A stretch of 64,000 nucleotides of DNA from Micrococcales bacterium (GCA_017306245.1 JAFKIY010000004.1:122218-186217), one strand, 5' to 3'; counted from the stretch's first letter, positions 46,632 to 55,873 are shown. Numbers and translations are program-made. Notes: generated by a model from the sequence alone, not told the origin.

Positions 46632-48125
46632 ATGAGCGACGCCAACGCGATCGACCCCGCTGACCTCGACACCGTGCTGCGCGTGCTCGCGGCAATGGAC
46701 TCCATGGACGAGGAACATCCTGATTTCATCGCGGTACGGCAGGCGACGGCGCGGATGTTCAAGGCTGTCAAGAAGAGTCGGCGCCTGGAGAAGCGTGCGG
46801 TGATCGCGGAGGCGGACCGCGCAGTGGTGGCAGCAACAGCCACGGGGGCACCGGATCGCATCGACGATGAGACGCGGGGCATCCCCCTCGCCGCGCGCGT
46901 GGCCGCCCCCGTCGCCGGCGAACTCCTCAAGCCGCGCGCCTGCTACATCTGCAAGAAGCAGTACACCCAGGTGGACGCGTTCTACCATCAGCTCTGTCCG
47001 GAGTGCGCTGCATTCAGCCACGCCAAACGCGACGCGCGCACCGACCTCACGGGCCGACGCGCCCTGCTCACCGGGGGCCGCGCCAAGATCGGGATGCACA
47101 TCGCGTTGCGGCTCCTCCGCGATGGTGCCCACACCACCATCACGACCCGTTTCCCGCGGGATGCGGTTCGACGGTTCTCTTCGCTTCCGGACTCCGCCGA
47201 CTGGCTGCACCGCCTGCGCGTCGTCGGTATCGACCTGCGCGACCCAGCGCAGGTGCTCGGGCTCGCCGAGTCGGTTGCCGACACCGGCCCGCTTGACATC
47301 CTGATCAACAATGCCGCGCAAACCGTTCGACGCTCCCCCGGCGCTTACGCCCCGCTCGCGGCCGCCGAGTCGGAGCCGCTTCCCGACGGGCCGATGCCGG
47401 ACATCGTCACGTTCGGCCACACCCACGACCTGCATCCGCACATGCTGTTGCCCGCATCCGGGCACATTGACGCCGCGCGGGTGTTTTCGCTGGCGGCGGG
47501 TGTTGATTCAGGCGCGTTCGGCGAAAACACCCGCGCGCACGAGCTTGCCGAGCTCGCGATGGCCGCGGGCTCGTCCTCCCTCGAACGGATGGCAGCGGGC
47601 ACGGCGATCGATGCCGGCGGCCTTGTGCCGGACGAATTGCACGTCAACAGCTGGACGCAGCACGTGCAGCACGTGGAGCCACTCGAACTGCTCGAGGTGC
47701 AGCTCGCGAACATGACGGCTCCGTTCCTGCTCATCAGCAGGTTGCGACCGGCGATGGCGGCGAGCACGGCCCGCCGCAAATACGTCGTCAACGTCTCGGC
47801 GATGGAGGGTCAGTTCGCGCGACGGTACAAAGGTCCCGGGCATCCGCACACGAACATGGCCAAGGCGGCGCTCAACATGCTGACCCGCACGAGCGCGGGC
47901 GAGATGTTCGAAACGGACGGCATCCTCATGACGGCGGTCGACACCGGCTGGATCACGGATGAGCGCCCCCACCATACGAAGGTGCGCCTTGCCAGGGAAG
48001 GTTTCCATGCGCCGCTGGACCTCGTGGATGGCGCGGCCCGCGTGTACGACCCGATCGTGCGAGGCGAAGACGGCGACGACATCTACGGTGTCTTTCTGAA
48101 AGACTACCGCCCTGCCGCCTGGTGA
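46632..48125 (+). CDS. SDR family oxidoreductase with N-terminal Cys4 module
   Basis: The 497-residue protein joins an N-terminal region of about 140 residues to a short-chain dehydrogenase domain. The former is helical and carries CYICKKQYTQ and LCPECAAF, four cysteines spaced like a zinc ribbon. The latter has RRALLTGGRAKIGMHIALRLL (variant TGxxxxIG), LDILINNAAQT (NNAG motif) and VNVSAMEGQF...GPGHPHTNMAKAAL with an HxxxK in place of the usual YxxxK. It is much larger than ordinary SDRs. Substrate unknown. Confidence 0.85.
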   Translation: MSDANAIDPADLDTVLRVLAAMDSMDEEHPDFIAVRQATARMFKAVKKSRRLEKRAVIAEADRAVVAATATGAPDRIDDETRGIPLAARVAAPVAGELLKPRACYICKKQYTQVDAFYHQLCPECAAFSHAKRDARTDLTGRRALLTGGRAKIGMHIALRLLRDGAHTTITTRFPRDAVRRFSSLPDSADWLHRLRVVGIDLRDPAQVLGLAESVADTGPLDILINNAAQTVRRSPGAYAPLAAAESEPLPDGPMPDIVTFGHTHDLHPHMLLPASGHIDAARVFSLAAGVDSGAFGENTRAHELAELAMAAGSSSLERMAAGTAIDAGGLVPDELHVNSWTQHVQHVEPLELLEVQLANMTAPFLLISRLRPAMAASTARRKYVVNVSAMEGQFARRYKGPGHPHTNMAKAALNMLTRTSAGEMFETDGILMTAVDTGWITDERPHHTKVRLAREGFHAPLDLVDGAARVYDPIVRGEDGDDIYGVFLKDYRPAAW

Positions 48126-48132
48126 GAGCCCG

Positions 48133-48759
48133 CTAGGACGAGTACAGCTCCCCCACCGGGATCGGCGCGGCCACGGTGTTGCCAGCCTGCGGCAACGGGC
48201 ACGCCCAGGCCGGGTCGTAGGTGCACGATGGGTTGTAGGCGAAGTTGAAGTCGATGATGAGGGCACCATCATGGCCCGTGCCGAGGTGTGCACCCTTGAC
48301 GGTGTCGAGCAGATAGCGTCCGCCGCCGTAGGTGCCGCCCGGGGTGCCGGCAAGCGCGTCCCGGACGGGAAGGAAAATGCCTCCCGCGTAACTCGCGAGC
48401 CGCCACACGTCGAGCTCCCCGACCTGCGGCACTGATACCGTGCCGAGCAGTTCGAACGGGACGACGCCATCCGTACCTGTCTCGGCGCGCATCATCGCCG
48501 GCTCGTTTGGGGCCCGAACAACGCACTCGAACCGCCAGTCGGAGTTGTATTCCGCCACCGGCAGGCCGGCGAAGGTTGCGCGATCCTCCGCAGGCAGCGG
48601 GGTCGCCGGATGCGCGGCGAACAACTCGTCGCGTCGATCACGCCATGCGCGATGCGCGGCGTGCGGATCCTCGACGCTCAGTTTCCGAACGCGCGAATAG
48701 AGTTCAAACACCTGGAGGCGCCAGTCGGCCACCTGAAATGCGGTTGTCGCAGATTCCAT
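48133..48759 (-). CDS. DUF1684 family protein
   Basis: The 208-residue protein has the DUF1684 signature near its end: DFNFAYNPSCTYDPAWACPLP followed by GNTVAAPIPVGE, and SWRDRRDELFAAHPATPL-like residues at the start. The two cysteines and prolines are conserved in the family, whose role is unknown. Convergent with the SDR gene, 7 nt between stops. Confidence 0.9.
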   Translation of the reverse strand: MESATTAFQVADWRLQVFELYSRVRKLSVEDPHAAHRAWRDRRDELFAAHPATPLPAEDRATFAGLPVAEYNSDWRFECVVRAPNEPAMMRAETGTDGVVPFELLGTVSVPQVGELDVWRLASYAGGIFLPVRDALAGTPGGTYGGGRYLLDTVKGAHLGTGHDGALIIDFNFAYNPSCTYDPAWACPLPQAGNTVAAPIPVGELYSS

Positions 48760-48873
48760 TCTGCGAGCCTATTGCGCGCTTCCCGTTAGACTGGTTTCTT
48801 CGGGTTGCCGGGAAGTCTGGTCGGCGGTTCCCTCGATGACCCTGTCGCTGGGGCGCTGATCCCTTGGAGTTGT

Positions 48874-50073
48874 ATGTCAGAACCCCCATTCGCACGCTCT
48901 CGCCGCAAGCGCGTCCGCCACTGGCTGACCCTGGAGACAACGAGCGGCGGGCTGCTCGTCGCCGCCGCGCTCATCGCGCTGGTGTGGGCGAATTCACCCT
49001 GGCGCACCGGTTACTTCGACCTTTCGAAGATTGTTGTCGGCCCCCCCGCCCTTCATCTGGATCTTTCGCTCGCGTCCTGGGCCACCGACGGCCTGCTGGC
49101 CATCTTCTTTTTCGTGGTGGGGGTGGAACTCAAACACGAGTTCGTCGCGGGAAGCCTGCGCAACATGAAGGAAGCCGCTGTGCCGATTTTCGCGGCCATC
49201 GGCGGAATGGTTCTTCCCGCCGCACTCTACATCGGCATTGTTCTTGTCGCCGGCGACCCTGGCGCCCTGCGGGGATGGGCGATTCCCACCGCCACCGACA
49301 TTGCGTTCGCCCTCGCGATCCTGGCCATCTTCGGGCGCGGCCTGCCGACCGCGCTGAGGACTTTCCTCCTCGCCCTTGCCGTCGTCGACGATCTCCTGGC
49401 GATCGTCATCATCGCCGTGTTCTACACGGCGGGGATCAACATCCTCGCCTTCGTGCTCGCGCTCGCCGCCATTGCGTTGTTCGCGCTGGCGGTTCGGATG
49501 CGCACGCCACGGTGGTGGATTCTGCTCCCGCTCGCGGTCGTCGCGTGGGCGCTCATGCACGACTCCGGGGTGCACGCCACCATCGCCGGCGTGCTGCTCG
49601 GGGTTGTCGTCCCCGCGAAGCTCCTTCACGACGAACCGCGCCCCCGCACCCACCACTACGAACACGCCGTGCGCCTGTGGTCGGCGGCCGTCGCCCTGCC
49701 GATCTTCGCGTTCTTCGCCGCCGGTGTTTCGATCGTGGATGCGGGCGGTGCCGGCGCCCTGTTTGCGCAGCCCGTGGTGACTGCCATCGTGGTCGGCCTT
49801 GTCGTCGGAAAACTGGTGGGCGTTCTGGCCACGACCGCCCTCGTCACTCGCTTCAGCGCCCTCCGCCTTCCGGAGTCGCTCAACCTGCGCGACCTCGTGC
49901 CGGTCGGGCTGCTCACCGGGATCGGGTTCACGGTGTCCCTGCTCATTGCGGAACTGTCGTTCCCCGGGGCCGTGCAATCCGACGGAGCGAAGATCGCCAT
50001 CCTGACTGCGACGCTCATCGCGACCGTGCTGGCCGCGGCGACCCTGCGCTGGGACAGCCACAAGGCCCGTTGA
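48874..50073 (+). CDS. nhaA: Na+/H+ antiporter NhaA
   Basis: Electrogenic sodium/proton antiporter. The 399-residue protein begins MSEPPFARSRRKRVRHWLTLET and contains FFFVVGVELKHEFV, IPTATDIAFALAIL and LLALAVVDDLLAIVIIA, where VVDD holds the ion-binding aspartates. About 11-12 membrane helices. ATG at 48874 with GGAG 5 nt upstream. It is the last gene before the mobile element. Confidence 0.95.
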   Translation: MSEPPFARSRRKRVRHWLTLETTSGGLLVAAALIALVWANSPWRTGYFDLSKIVVGPPALHLDLSLASWATDGLLAIFFFVVGVELKHEFVAGSLRNMKEAAVPIFAAIGGMVLPAALYIGIVLVAGDPGALRGWAIPTATDIAFALAILAIFGRGLPTALRTFLLALAVVDDLLAIVIIAVFYTAGINILAFVLALAAIALFALAVRMRTPRWWILLPLAVVAWALMHDSGVHATIAGVLLGVVVPAKLLHDEPRPRTHHYEHAVRLWSAAVALPIFAFFAAGVSIVDAGGAGALFAQPVVTAIVVGLVVGKLVGVLATTALVTRFSALRLPESLNLRDLVPVGLLTGIGFTVSLLIAELSFPGAVQSDGAKIAILTATLIATVLAAATLRWDSHKAR

Positions 50074-50212
50074 GGATTTGGTGGACCTCCGTAGAGAGTT
50101 TGAGAACCCCTGCCCACACCTGAAAACCCTGTCTTTGCGCAGGTCACGGGGCTTCTACAACCACGACCAGCGCTCCTCCGAGCCTACCGTTTCCGACTCC
50201 AGGGGGCGAGTG

Positions 50213-50575
50213 GTGCGATCACTTGGGATGGCTCAAACCCTCCTTCGCCCGGAGCAGGTCGACGATCTGGTGGCGCAGTATCGCGAGGGAGCGACGCTCT
50301 TTGAGTTGGCATCCATCTTCGGAGTGAACCGCCGCACGGTCGCCATGCACCTCACCCGTCGGGAGGTGACAATCCGCCGCGGGCGGTTCGATCCTTCCCG
50401 CATCCACGAAGCAGCCGACCTCTACCTCAGCGGGTTGACGCTGGTAGAGGTCGGCGTGAAAGTTGGGGTGGGGCCTCAGGCGGTCCGGCAAGCGCTCGCT
50501 TCGCACGGTGTCGTGATCCGGCCTGGCGGGCGCCGTGGTTCTAGCATCACAGCATCCGCTGCCGTGGGCGGTTGA
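50213..50575 (+). CDS. small double helix-turn-helix protein
   Basis: The 120-residue product has two similar HTH segments: LLRPEQVDDLVAQYREGATL then ELASIFGVNRRTVAMHL (about 20-55) and ADLYLSGLTLVEVGVKVGVGPQAVRQALASHGV (about 72-105). Such resolvase-like HTH proteins are common next to serine integrases in actinobacterial elements and might serve as regulators or recombination factors. GTG at 50213 has AGGGGG 6 nt upstream; an ATG at 50228 is the alternative. Confidence 0.65.
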   Translation: MRSLGMAQTLLRPEQVDDLVAQYREGATLFELASIFGVNRRTVAMHLTRREVTIRRGRFDPSRIHEAADLYLSGLTLVEVGVKVGVGPQAVRQALASHGVVIRPGGRRGSSITASAAVGG

Positions 50576-50577
50576 GC

Positions 50578-50949
50578 CTAGGAACGAAGGACCGGCACAC
50601 GAGTGTCTGCTTCGGCGACCGCTTCGCGGCGCTGGTGACGACGGTTCGCGACCTCGCGCAGGCGCGTACGGATGAGCAGGACGACGCTCACGGGTCCCAT
50701 GATGATGAACTTGAGTGCGTTCCAGCAGGCCCACAGCACGATGAGGTGGAGCCATCCTGGGCCGCCGTCGGCTGCCGCGCCAGAGCAGATGCTGGCGATC
50801 AGGATGTAGGGAAGCGCGACCAGCATCGCGGGTATCCCCCACTTGAGTCCGCGACGGGTGCGGATGGCAGCGAGCAGCCGGTTGCTCGGCATGTAGCGGT
50901 GCAGATAGTCGCGAGTGTGAACGCTGAGCGTCCAGATAAGGCGGAACAT
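50578..50949 (-). CDS. small membrane protein of mobile elements
   Basis: The 123-residue protein begins MFRLIWTLSVHTRDYLHRYMPS and has two or three hydrophobic segments (WGIPAMLVALPYILIASIC and LHLIVLWACWNALKFIIMG...SVVLLI) with a basic C-terminus. Similar proteins recur in actinobacterial integrative elements, sometimes mislabelled as sulfate permease. Function unknown. Confidence 0.65.
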   Translation of the reverse strand: MFRLIWTLSVHTRDYLHRYMPSNRLLAAIRTRRGLKWGIPAMLVALPYILIASICSGAAADGGPGWLHLIVLWACWNALKFIIMGPVSVVLLIRTRLREVANRRHQRREAVAEADTRVPVLRS

Positions 50950-51151
50950 GACGGGCCTCTCGTCACACGTGTCACTCCGTCGAGGAGGCAGAACGTGTGT
51001 GAATGCCCGAGGGCCGTCCCGGAGGACCCGCAATATGAGGAGAACCTGCCTCACCATCCACTGTACGCCGGGGTCGGCGTTCACGGAACCCTTCGCCCTT
51101 CGGGTTCGGGCTCGCGGCGCACACCTCCTGTAGGAGCGAGAGGACCCGAGG

Positions 51152-52156
51152 ATGACGAACCTGAGCCAGGCAGTCCAGGACGAGCGCACAGCGCGGATGG
51201 CGCTGTCGATGCTCGTCGAACCGGACGATGCCGTGACAGGCCGTCTCCTGGGCGAGTTGGGGGCGCTTGAGCTGCTTCGACTTGCTGAGCGTGATGACGC
51301 GGTGCCGGGCCTCAGTGCTGTTGACGCTCAGGTGTGGCGCGCCCAGTTCGAGCGCTCAGACGCTCGGACACTTGGGCAGCGCATCGTCGACGCCGAGCGC
51401 GCTGGCATCGACGCCCTGATCCCCGGCGACGGGGAGTGGCCATCCGCACTCGACGATCTTGGCGACCGGCGACCATACGTCCTGTGGACTCGCGGCACGA
51501 CATCGTTCCTCGCGCGACCGCTCAGTGATCTCGTCACGATCACCGGCGCGAGGGCCGCGACCTCATACGGCGAGCATGTGGCCGGGCAGCTTGCCTCCGA
51601 CCTCGCTAGCGCTGAGCGGATCATCGTGGCCGGCGGTGCGTACGGCATCGAAGGCGCCGCCCACCGAGCGGCCCTCGCGTCAGGCGGCGACACGATCGCT
51701 GTCATGGCGAACGGCGTTGATCGCCCCTACCCGATGGGTCACCGTGAACTGCTTGAGCGGGTGGCCGACCTCGGCCTCATGGTCAGCGAGGTTCCACCTG
51801 GCGCAGTGCCGACGCGCCATCGCTTCATTGCTCGGACGCGGCTAATGGCTGCGCTCTCCGCAGCGACTGTCGTGGTTGAGGCCGGCGTTCGCTCTGGATC
51901 AATGACTGTCGCCCGGCGCGCGCACGAACTTGGCCGCGCCGTCGGAGCTGTTCCCGGTCCGGTGACCAGCGCAACAAGCGTCGGCCCGCATCAGCTCATC
52001 TCGGACGAGGTCGCCCGCGTCGTTACCCATGCCGACGATATCGAGCTGCTCCACCAACCAGACCGCACGAGACCGCGCAACGAGTCCTTCAAGCACTCGT
52101 CCACACGGCGAGTCCCATCCGGCCCCGTCGGTTATGAGGCCCGGCGCGGGATGTAG
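51152..52156 (+). CDS. dprA: DprA-like DNA-processing protein
   Basis: The 334-residue protein has a SAM-like N-terminal part and a Rossmann-like core: VTITGARAATSYG, VAGGAYGIEGAAHRAAL (the SGxAxGID pattern with AGGAYGIEG), VMANGVDRPYPMGHRELL, RFIARTRLMAALSAATVVVEAG and ARRAHELGRAVGAVPGPV. Chromosomal DprA loads RecA on incoming ssDNA; element-borne copies are known but their role is less clear. It is divergent from the small membrane gene, and a Met-rich GAGG region precedes the ATG. Confidence 0.85.
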   Translation: MTNLSQAVQDERTARMALSMLVEPDDAVTGRLLGELGALELLRLAERDDAVPGLSAVDAQVWRAQFERSDARTLGQRIVDAERAGIDALIPGDGEWPSALDDLGDRRPYVLWTRGTTSFLARPLSDLVTITGARAATSYGEHVAGQLASDLASAERIIVAGGAYGIEGAAHRAALASGGDTIAVMANGVDRPYPMGHRELLERVADLGLMVSEVPPGAVPTRHRFIARTRLMAALSAATVVVEAGVRSGSMTVARRAHELGRAVGAVPGPVTSATSVGPHQLISDEVARVVTHADDIELLHQPDRTRPRNESFKHSSTRRVPSGPVGYEARRGM

Positions 52157-52255
52157 CCCCTAGACCTGACTCTGACGCGTCGCCCAGCACGGCGATTTCG
52201 GCGTTCCCGAAGAGCTTCCGCGGAAGGATTGCAGACGCGCGAATAGGCTCGCGTC

Positions 52256-53026
52256 ATGGACCCAAAGCACATCCACATCGACGAGCGCCTCGTCGATACT
52301 GGGTGTGTCTATTGCGGTTGTCTGCTTGTTGATGCCATCGACCTGGACCGCCTTCGCGCAGAAGGCCCGGCGGGGAGTCTCGACGAAGCAGTGTCCAGGC
52401 AGCGCACACGTGACCATGTTCCGTCCCGCGCCTTCCTGGATCGACCATTCCCACCGAACCTTCCGGTCGTTGAGTGTTGTCGCAGTTGCAACAACGGGTT
52501 CTCATTGGACGAGCAGTACCTTGCCTGCCTTCTTGAGTGCGTCGTATGTGGCGGAGTCGAGCCGGAGTTCTTCGAGCGCGAGCGGGTGGCTCGAATGCTC
52601 CGAGATTCGGCCACGCTGAGAGAACGTCTGGCCAGCGCTAGGAGGAGCTTCGACGGCGGGACCGCGTGGGAGATGGAAAGCGAGCGGGTAAGTCATGTTG
52701 TTGTGAAGCTCGCCCGCGGCCACGCCGCGTTTGAGCACCAGCGGCACTACCCGGCGCCCGATTCGATCTCGATCACACCGCTGGTAGGCATGTCAGAAGA
52801 TGAGCGCATTCGGTTCGAGAGTGGTGGTTCGGGGACTCGCCTGCTTCCCGAAGTGGGGTCCAGGGCGCTGACACGCGCCGCGCTCACCGCTGGGACGAGT
52901 GGGTGGGAGGACGTACAGCCCGGGCGCTACCGGTATGCGTCAACGATCTACGCCGACGGCTTCTCGGTGCGGCTCGTCATCCGTGAGTATCTCGCTTGCG
53001 AGGCGTGGTGGAACGAACCCGGCTGA
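52256..53026 (+). CDS. HNH-like nuclease domain protein
   Basis: The 256-residue protein has CVYC near residues 17-20, then TRDHVPSRAFLDRPFPPNLP, VECCRSCNNGFS and CVVCG, a Cys2-DH-Cys-CN pattern that fits HNH-type nucleases with a zinc site. The C-terminal part has no feature I recognise. Set next to vsr and dcm it may be a restriction or nicking component, which is inference. Its end is followed by the vsr start after 38 nt. Confidence 0.6.
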   Translation: MDPKHIHIDERLVDTGCVYCGCLLVDAIDLDRLRAEGPAGSLDEAVSRQRTRDHVPSRAFLDRPFPPNLPVVECCRSCNNGFSLDEQYLACLLECVVCGGVEPEFFERERVARMLRDSATLRERLASARRSFDGGTAWEMESERVSHVVVKLARGHAAFEHQRHYPAPDSISITPLVGMSEDERIRFESGGSGTRLLPEVGSRALTRAALTAGTSGWEDVQPGRYRYASTIYADGFSVRLVIREYLACEAWWNEPG

Positions 53027-53064
53027 CGGCTGCAGAACCTCTGAGTGCGGATAGCCTGGGTCTC

Positions 53065-53544
53065 ATGGGAGCGGCGCCGATCGCCAGTAGCCAGCGCGTG
53101 GCAAACGTCATGCGGGGTAACCGGTCGCGGGACACGGCTCCCGAACTCTCCGTACGACGGCTTCTGCACGCGCGAGGTCGACGCTTCCGTGTGAACCTAC
53201 GCCCCGTCGCCTCGCTACGGCGGACCGCCGACATCGTATTCACGCGCCATCGCATCGCCGTGTTCATCGATGGCTGCTACTGGCACGGGTGCCCTGAACA
53301 CTATGTCGCCTCCAGGACCAACGAGGACTACTGGCATCCCAAGATCAAGGCAAATGCCACGCGGGACGAAGACACCACGATGAAGCTGCGCAGTGCGGGC
53401 TGGATCGTACTGCGGTACTGGAGTCACGTTCCTCCCGAGGAGGTCGTGGACTCGATCTTGGCGCACCTACCCCGAGCTGACAGTGAGCCGCCAACTAACC
53501 CGTCCGCGCATCAGGAAGCGTCTGAACCTCATCGTCCTGGCTAG
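53065..53544 (+). CDS. vsr: very-short-patch repair endonuclease
   Basis: Nicks at T:G mismatches made by deamination of 5-methylcytosine. The 159-residue protein contains NRSRDTAPELSVRRLLHARG, RTADIVFTRHRIAVFIDGCYWHGCPEH and WHPKI...RDEDTTMKLRSAGWIVLRYWSH, the canonical Vsr layout with the catalytic Asp and His. Start at the ATG 53065; a longer frame would overlap the HNH gene. It faces dcm, and the two 3' ends overlap by 50 nt. Confidence 0.92.
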   Translation: MGAAPIASSQRVANVMRGNRSRDTAPELSVRRLLHARGRRFRVNLRPVASLRRTADIVFTRHRIAVFIDGCYWHGCPEHYVASRTNEDYWHPKIKANATRDEDTTMKLRSAGWIVLRYWSHVPPEEVVDSILAHLPRADSEPPTNPSAHQEASEPHRPG

Positions 53545-54865
53545 CGGGTTTCCGAGTTCTCGCGGCTGGAATCTCGTCGGCAGTCGCATCGAAGACGGAC
53601 TGGGCTTCGGTCCTCGACAGGCTGAGCAGGGACCTGTCACCGAGCGAGACTGTCGCGCGAAGCAGCACCGGAGAGTGGCCGAGGGACCCCATCAAGGCGA
53701 GCCCTGCCGCACGAGCAAGCGGAGGTGGCACGCTGTTCCCAACCTGGCGGTGCCCGTGCCAGTTCGTGGTGTGGAAGCGGAACCAGTCGGGATATCCGTG
53801 CAGCCGTGCCGCTTCGCGCACCGTGATGACCCGATCCTCGGTGGGGTGGATCGGGCGAGGGGATGTGTGGGACCCCCTCTCGGAGCCTGTACCGGCTCGC
53901 AGCGTACGTGACGGTCCCTTCAACGGGAGCCGATACAGTCGACTCTTCGGTTCCACTGTTCCCGCGTCCGTCGCGGCGAACCGTACGATCGTCTGCTCAG
54001 CGTGCGTCGTGAGTCGTGAGCCCGTCAACGCAGTTGGCTCCCAGAGGCGTGGCCGCGACTTGTCACCCGGCGATGCAGTGAGGCCAGCGAGGGTACGTGC
54101 GTACATGTTCTTGGTAGCAGTACGCAGCTCGATGTCCTCGCTCCGGAGCGCTACCTCATCGGACGCCAGCAGCACGTCATAGCCGAACGGCGAGGGCAAG
54201 CCCTCGAATGCCTCTTCAACCGAAACCCTGCCCTCCACCGGTTGGGGGCGGCTCGGCGCCACGTTGCCGAGTGCGCCTAGCACGATCACACGTCGGCGCG
54301 ACTGCGGTACGCCGAAGTTGAGGCTGTTGACCGGCTTGTCGGTTCCGGAGAGGGCGTATCCCGCTTCACGGAGCCTGCGAAACGCGCTCTCCCGGATGTC
54401 CGAGAACTTGTCCTCCAACAGCCCGACGACGTTTTCTAGGCAGAATGTTCGAGGTCTGAGCTCCTCGACCAGACGGACGAAGTGGAGAAGCAGATCGTTT
54501 CGTTCGTCGTCCTGCTCGCGCTTGCCGCCTGTGGAGAAGCCCTGGCAGGGTGGTCCGCCGATCAGGGCGTCGAGACGCCCTGGCCAGACCTTGCCGGGGT
54601 GAAGTCGCTTGTACCCGCGCTCAGCCGCTGCAAGCACGTCCTCGGCTGAAACCAATGAGGCGTCACGGCAGAGCACCTCGCACTGCGGGAAGTTGAAGGC
54701 GTGCGTGGCCGCATGAACCGGGTCATACTCGACGGCGGCTACAACGTCGTAACCCGCTTGTTCAAACCCGAGTGACATTCCACCCGCACCCGAGAACAGG
54801 TCCACGGCAACTGGCCGAGTCCTACGGACAGGATTGGCCGAGGCGGACGCAGAACTGCTAGACAT
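53495..54865 (-). CDS. dcm: DNA (cytosine-5-)-methyltransferase
   Basis: The 456-residue enzyme has motif I FSGAGGMSLGFEQ, motif IV GGPPCQGFS with the catalytic Cys, motif VI ENVVGLL, motif VIII-like QSRRRV and motif X RQVGNSVPPPLA. The region before motif IX is the target-recognition domain, so the recognised site cannot be read off. ATG at 54865. It follows the Rossmann gene by 99 nt on the same strand and opposes vsr, which repairs its mutations. Confidence 0.94.
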   Translation of the reverse strand: MSSSSASASANPVRRTRPVAVDLFSGAGGMSLGFEQAGYDVVAAVEYDPVHAATHAFNFPQCEVLCRDASLVSAEDVLAAAERGYKRLHPGKVWPGRLDALIGGPPCQGFSTGGKREQDDERNDLLLHFVRLVEELRPRTFCLENVVGLLEDKFSDIRESAFRRLREAGYALSGTDKPVNSLNFGVPQSRRRVIVLGALGNVAPSRPQPVEGRVSVEEAFEGLPSPFGYDVLLASDEVALRSEDIELRTATKNMYARTLAGLTASPGDKSRPRLWEPTALTGSRLTTHAEQTIVRFAATDAGTVEPKSRLYRLPLKGPSRTLRAGTGSERGSHTSPRPIHPTEDRVITVREAARLHGYPDWFRFHTTNWHGHRQVGNSVPPPLARAAGLALMGSLGHSPVLLRATVSLGDRSLLSLSRTEAQSVFDATADEIPAARTRKPASQDDEVQTLPDARTG

Positions 54866-54964
54866 GGGCTCGCCTCCTCCGCTCACGCACGTCCGCGTCG
54901 CCGACGGGTATCCGTGCGCGACATCTCTTTGGTGACACCATCGCACCCACCACTGACATCCGGG

Positions 54965-55873
54965 TCATGCGTTCGCCGCCGCCATCGGTCGCCCCCACCG
55001 GTGGAGCGTAAGGAACCGCTGGATGTGCTCCTCTCCGACCCACTTGTGGGGAGGGACCATGGAGTCCAAGGTGGCAGGCAGCTGCTTACTCAGCGCGTTC
55101 CACTCCGGGAGCGTGAGGCTCGGCCAGGCTAGGTCCAGTGGGGCTCCATCGCGTGCGATGGTCGTGAAGTCGAGCTCAGCAAGCCTGCAGTCGGCCGACA
55201 CATCCGCGCCGACAGGACCAAACACCCAGCCGAGAACCTGCATCTTCGCACTGTCCGCGTATCGGACATCGATCACCAGCTCCACACTGGCGAGATCGAC
55301 CCTTGTCGCCAGATGCTTGCGCACGACTCGCTCGGCGACTTCTCGCTGTCGGTCTGCGAGGTTGGGCCCGATGTAAGAGGTCTTGGGGAGTGACTCATCG
55401 AAATAGTCACCGAATTCGCTCCTGACCACGTCGAGGTCACGTTCCGAGGCCACGCGGTTCAAGCACACGAACAACGCAGAGCCGGGCGCCAGAACGCTGG
55501 CCAAGTAAGCGAGATCGCGTTGTTCCGACTGCCGCAGGCGTGAGGTGTAGTCAAGCCAGATAACGCACCGCGACGACTTCAGTTCTTCAATCTCAGGCAA
55601 CTTGCTGTTTGTTGTGCCCTGCATGATTCGAATGCCGTCATACGGTCGGTTGAACTCAAGGCGCTCAAGCGGGTGGTTCTCCTCGATCGAGATCAGCGTC
55701 TCGATGCCCAGACGCTCGTATGCGAGGCGAAAATCAACGAACTCCAGAGCGCCAAGGCCGACGTACGTTGCCTCCTTGAGCGGGCCATAGGAGACTGTCC
55801 TGCGAGCGATCTCGACTATCATCTCGCGGGTGATCGCCTTCAGCGGTGCCGCAACGTAATTCGGCCCTGCCAT
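54965..55873 (-). CDS. Rossmann/methyltransferase-like protein paired with GHKL ATPase
   Basis: The 302-residue protein has a glycine-rich turn YVGLGALEFVDF at 37-48, an acidic IEENH at 63-67 and VIWLDYTSRL at 104-113, an order that fits a SAM-methyltransferase or related Rossmann fold, but no catalytic motif names a substrate. Its ATG shares one base with the ATPase stop (TGATG), so the two are made together. Downstream is dcm. It may modify or sense DNA, RNA or protein as the effector or specificity partner of the ATPase; that is inference. Confidence 0.6.
   Translation of the reverse strand: MAGPNYVAAPLKAITREMIVEIARRTVSYGPLKEATYVGLGALEFVDFRLAYERLGIETLISIEENHPLERLEFNRPYDGIRIMQGTTNSKLPEIEELKSSRCVIWLDYTSRLRQSEQRDLAYLASVLAPGSALFVCLNRVASERDLDVVRSEFGDYFDESLPKTSYIGPNLADRQREVAERVVRKHLATRVDLASVELVIDVRYADSAKMQVLGWVFGPVGADVSADCRLAELDFTTIARDGAPLDLAWPSLTLPEWNALSKQLPATLDSMVPPHKWVGEEHIQRFLTLHRWGRPMAAANA

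Noticed and set aside
50074..50212. tRNA-like or att sequence following nhaA
   Set aside because: GAGAACCCCTG-like bases resemble a tRNA T-arm but no acceptor stem or match to the right-end 12-mer could be aligned.
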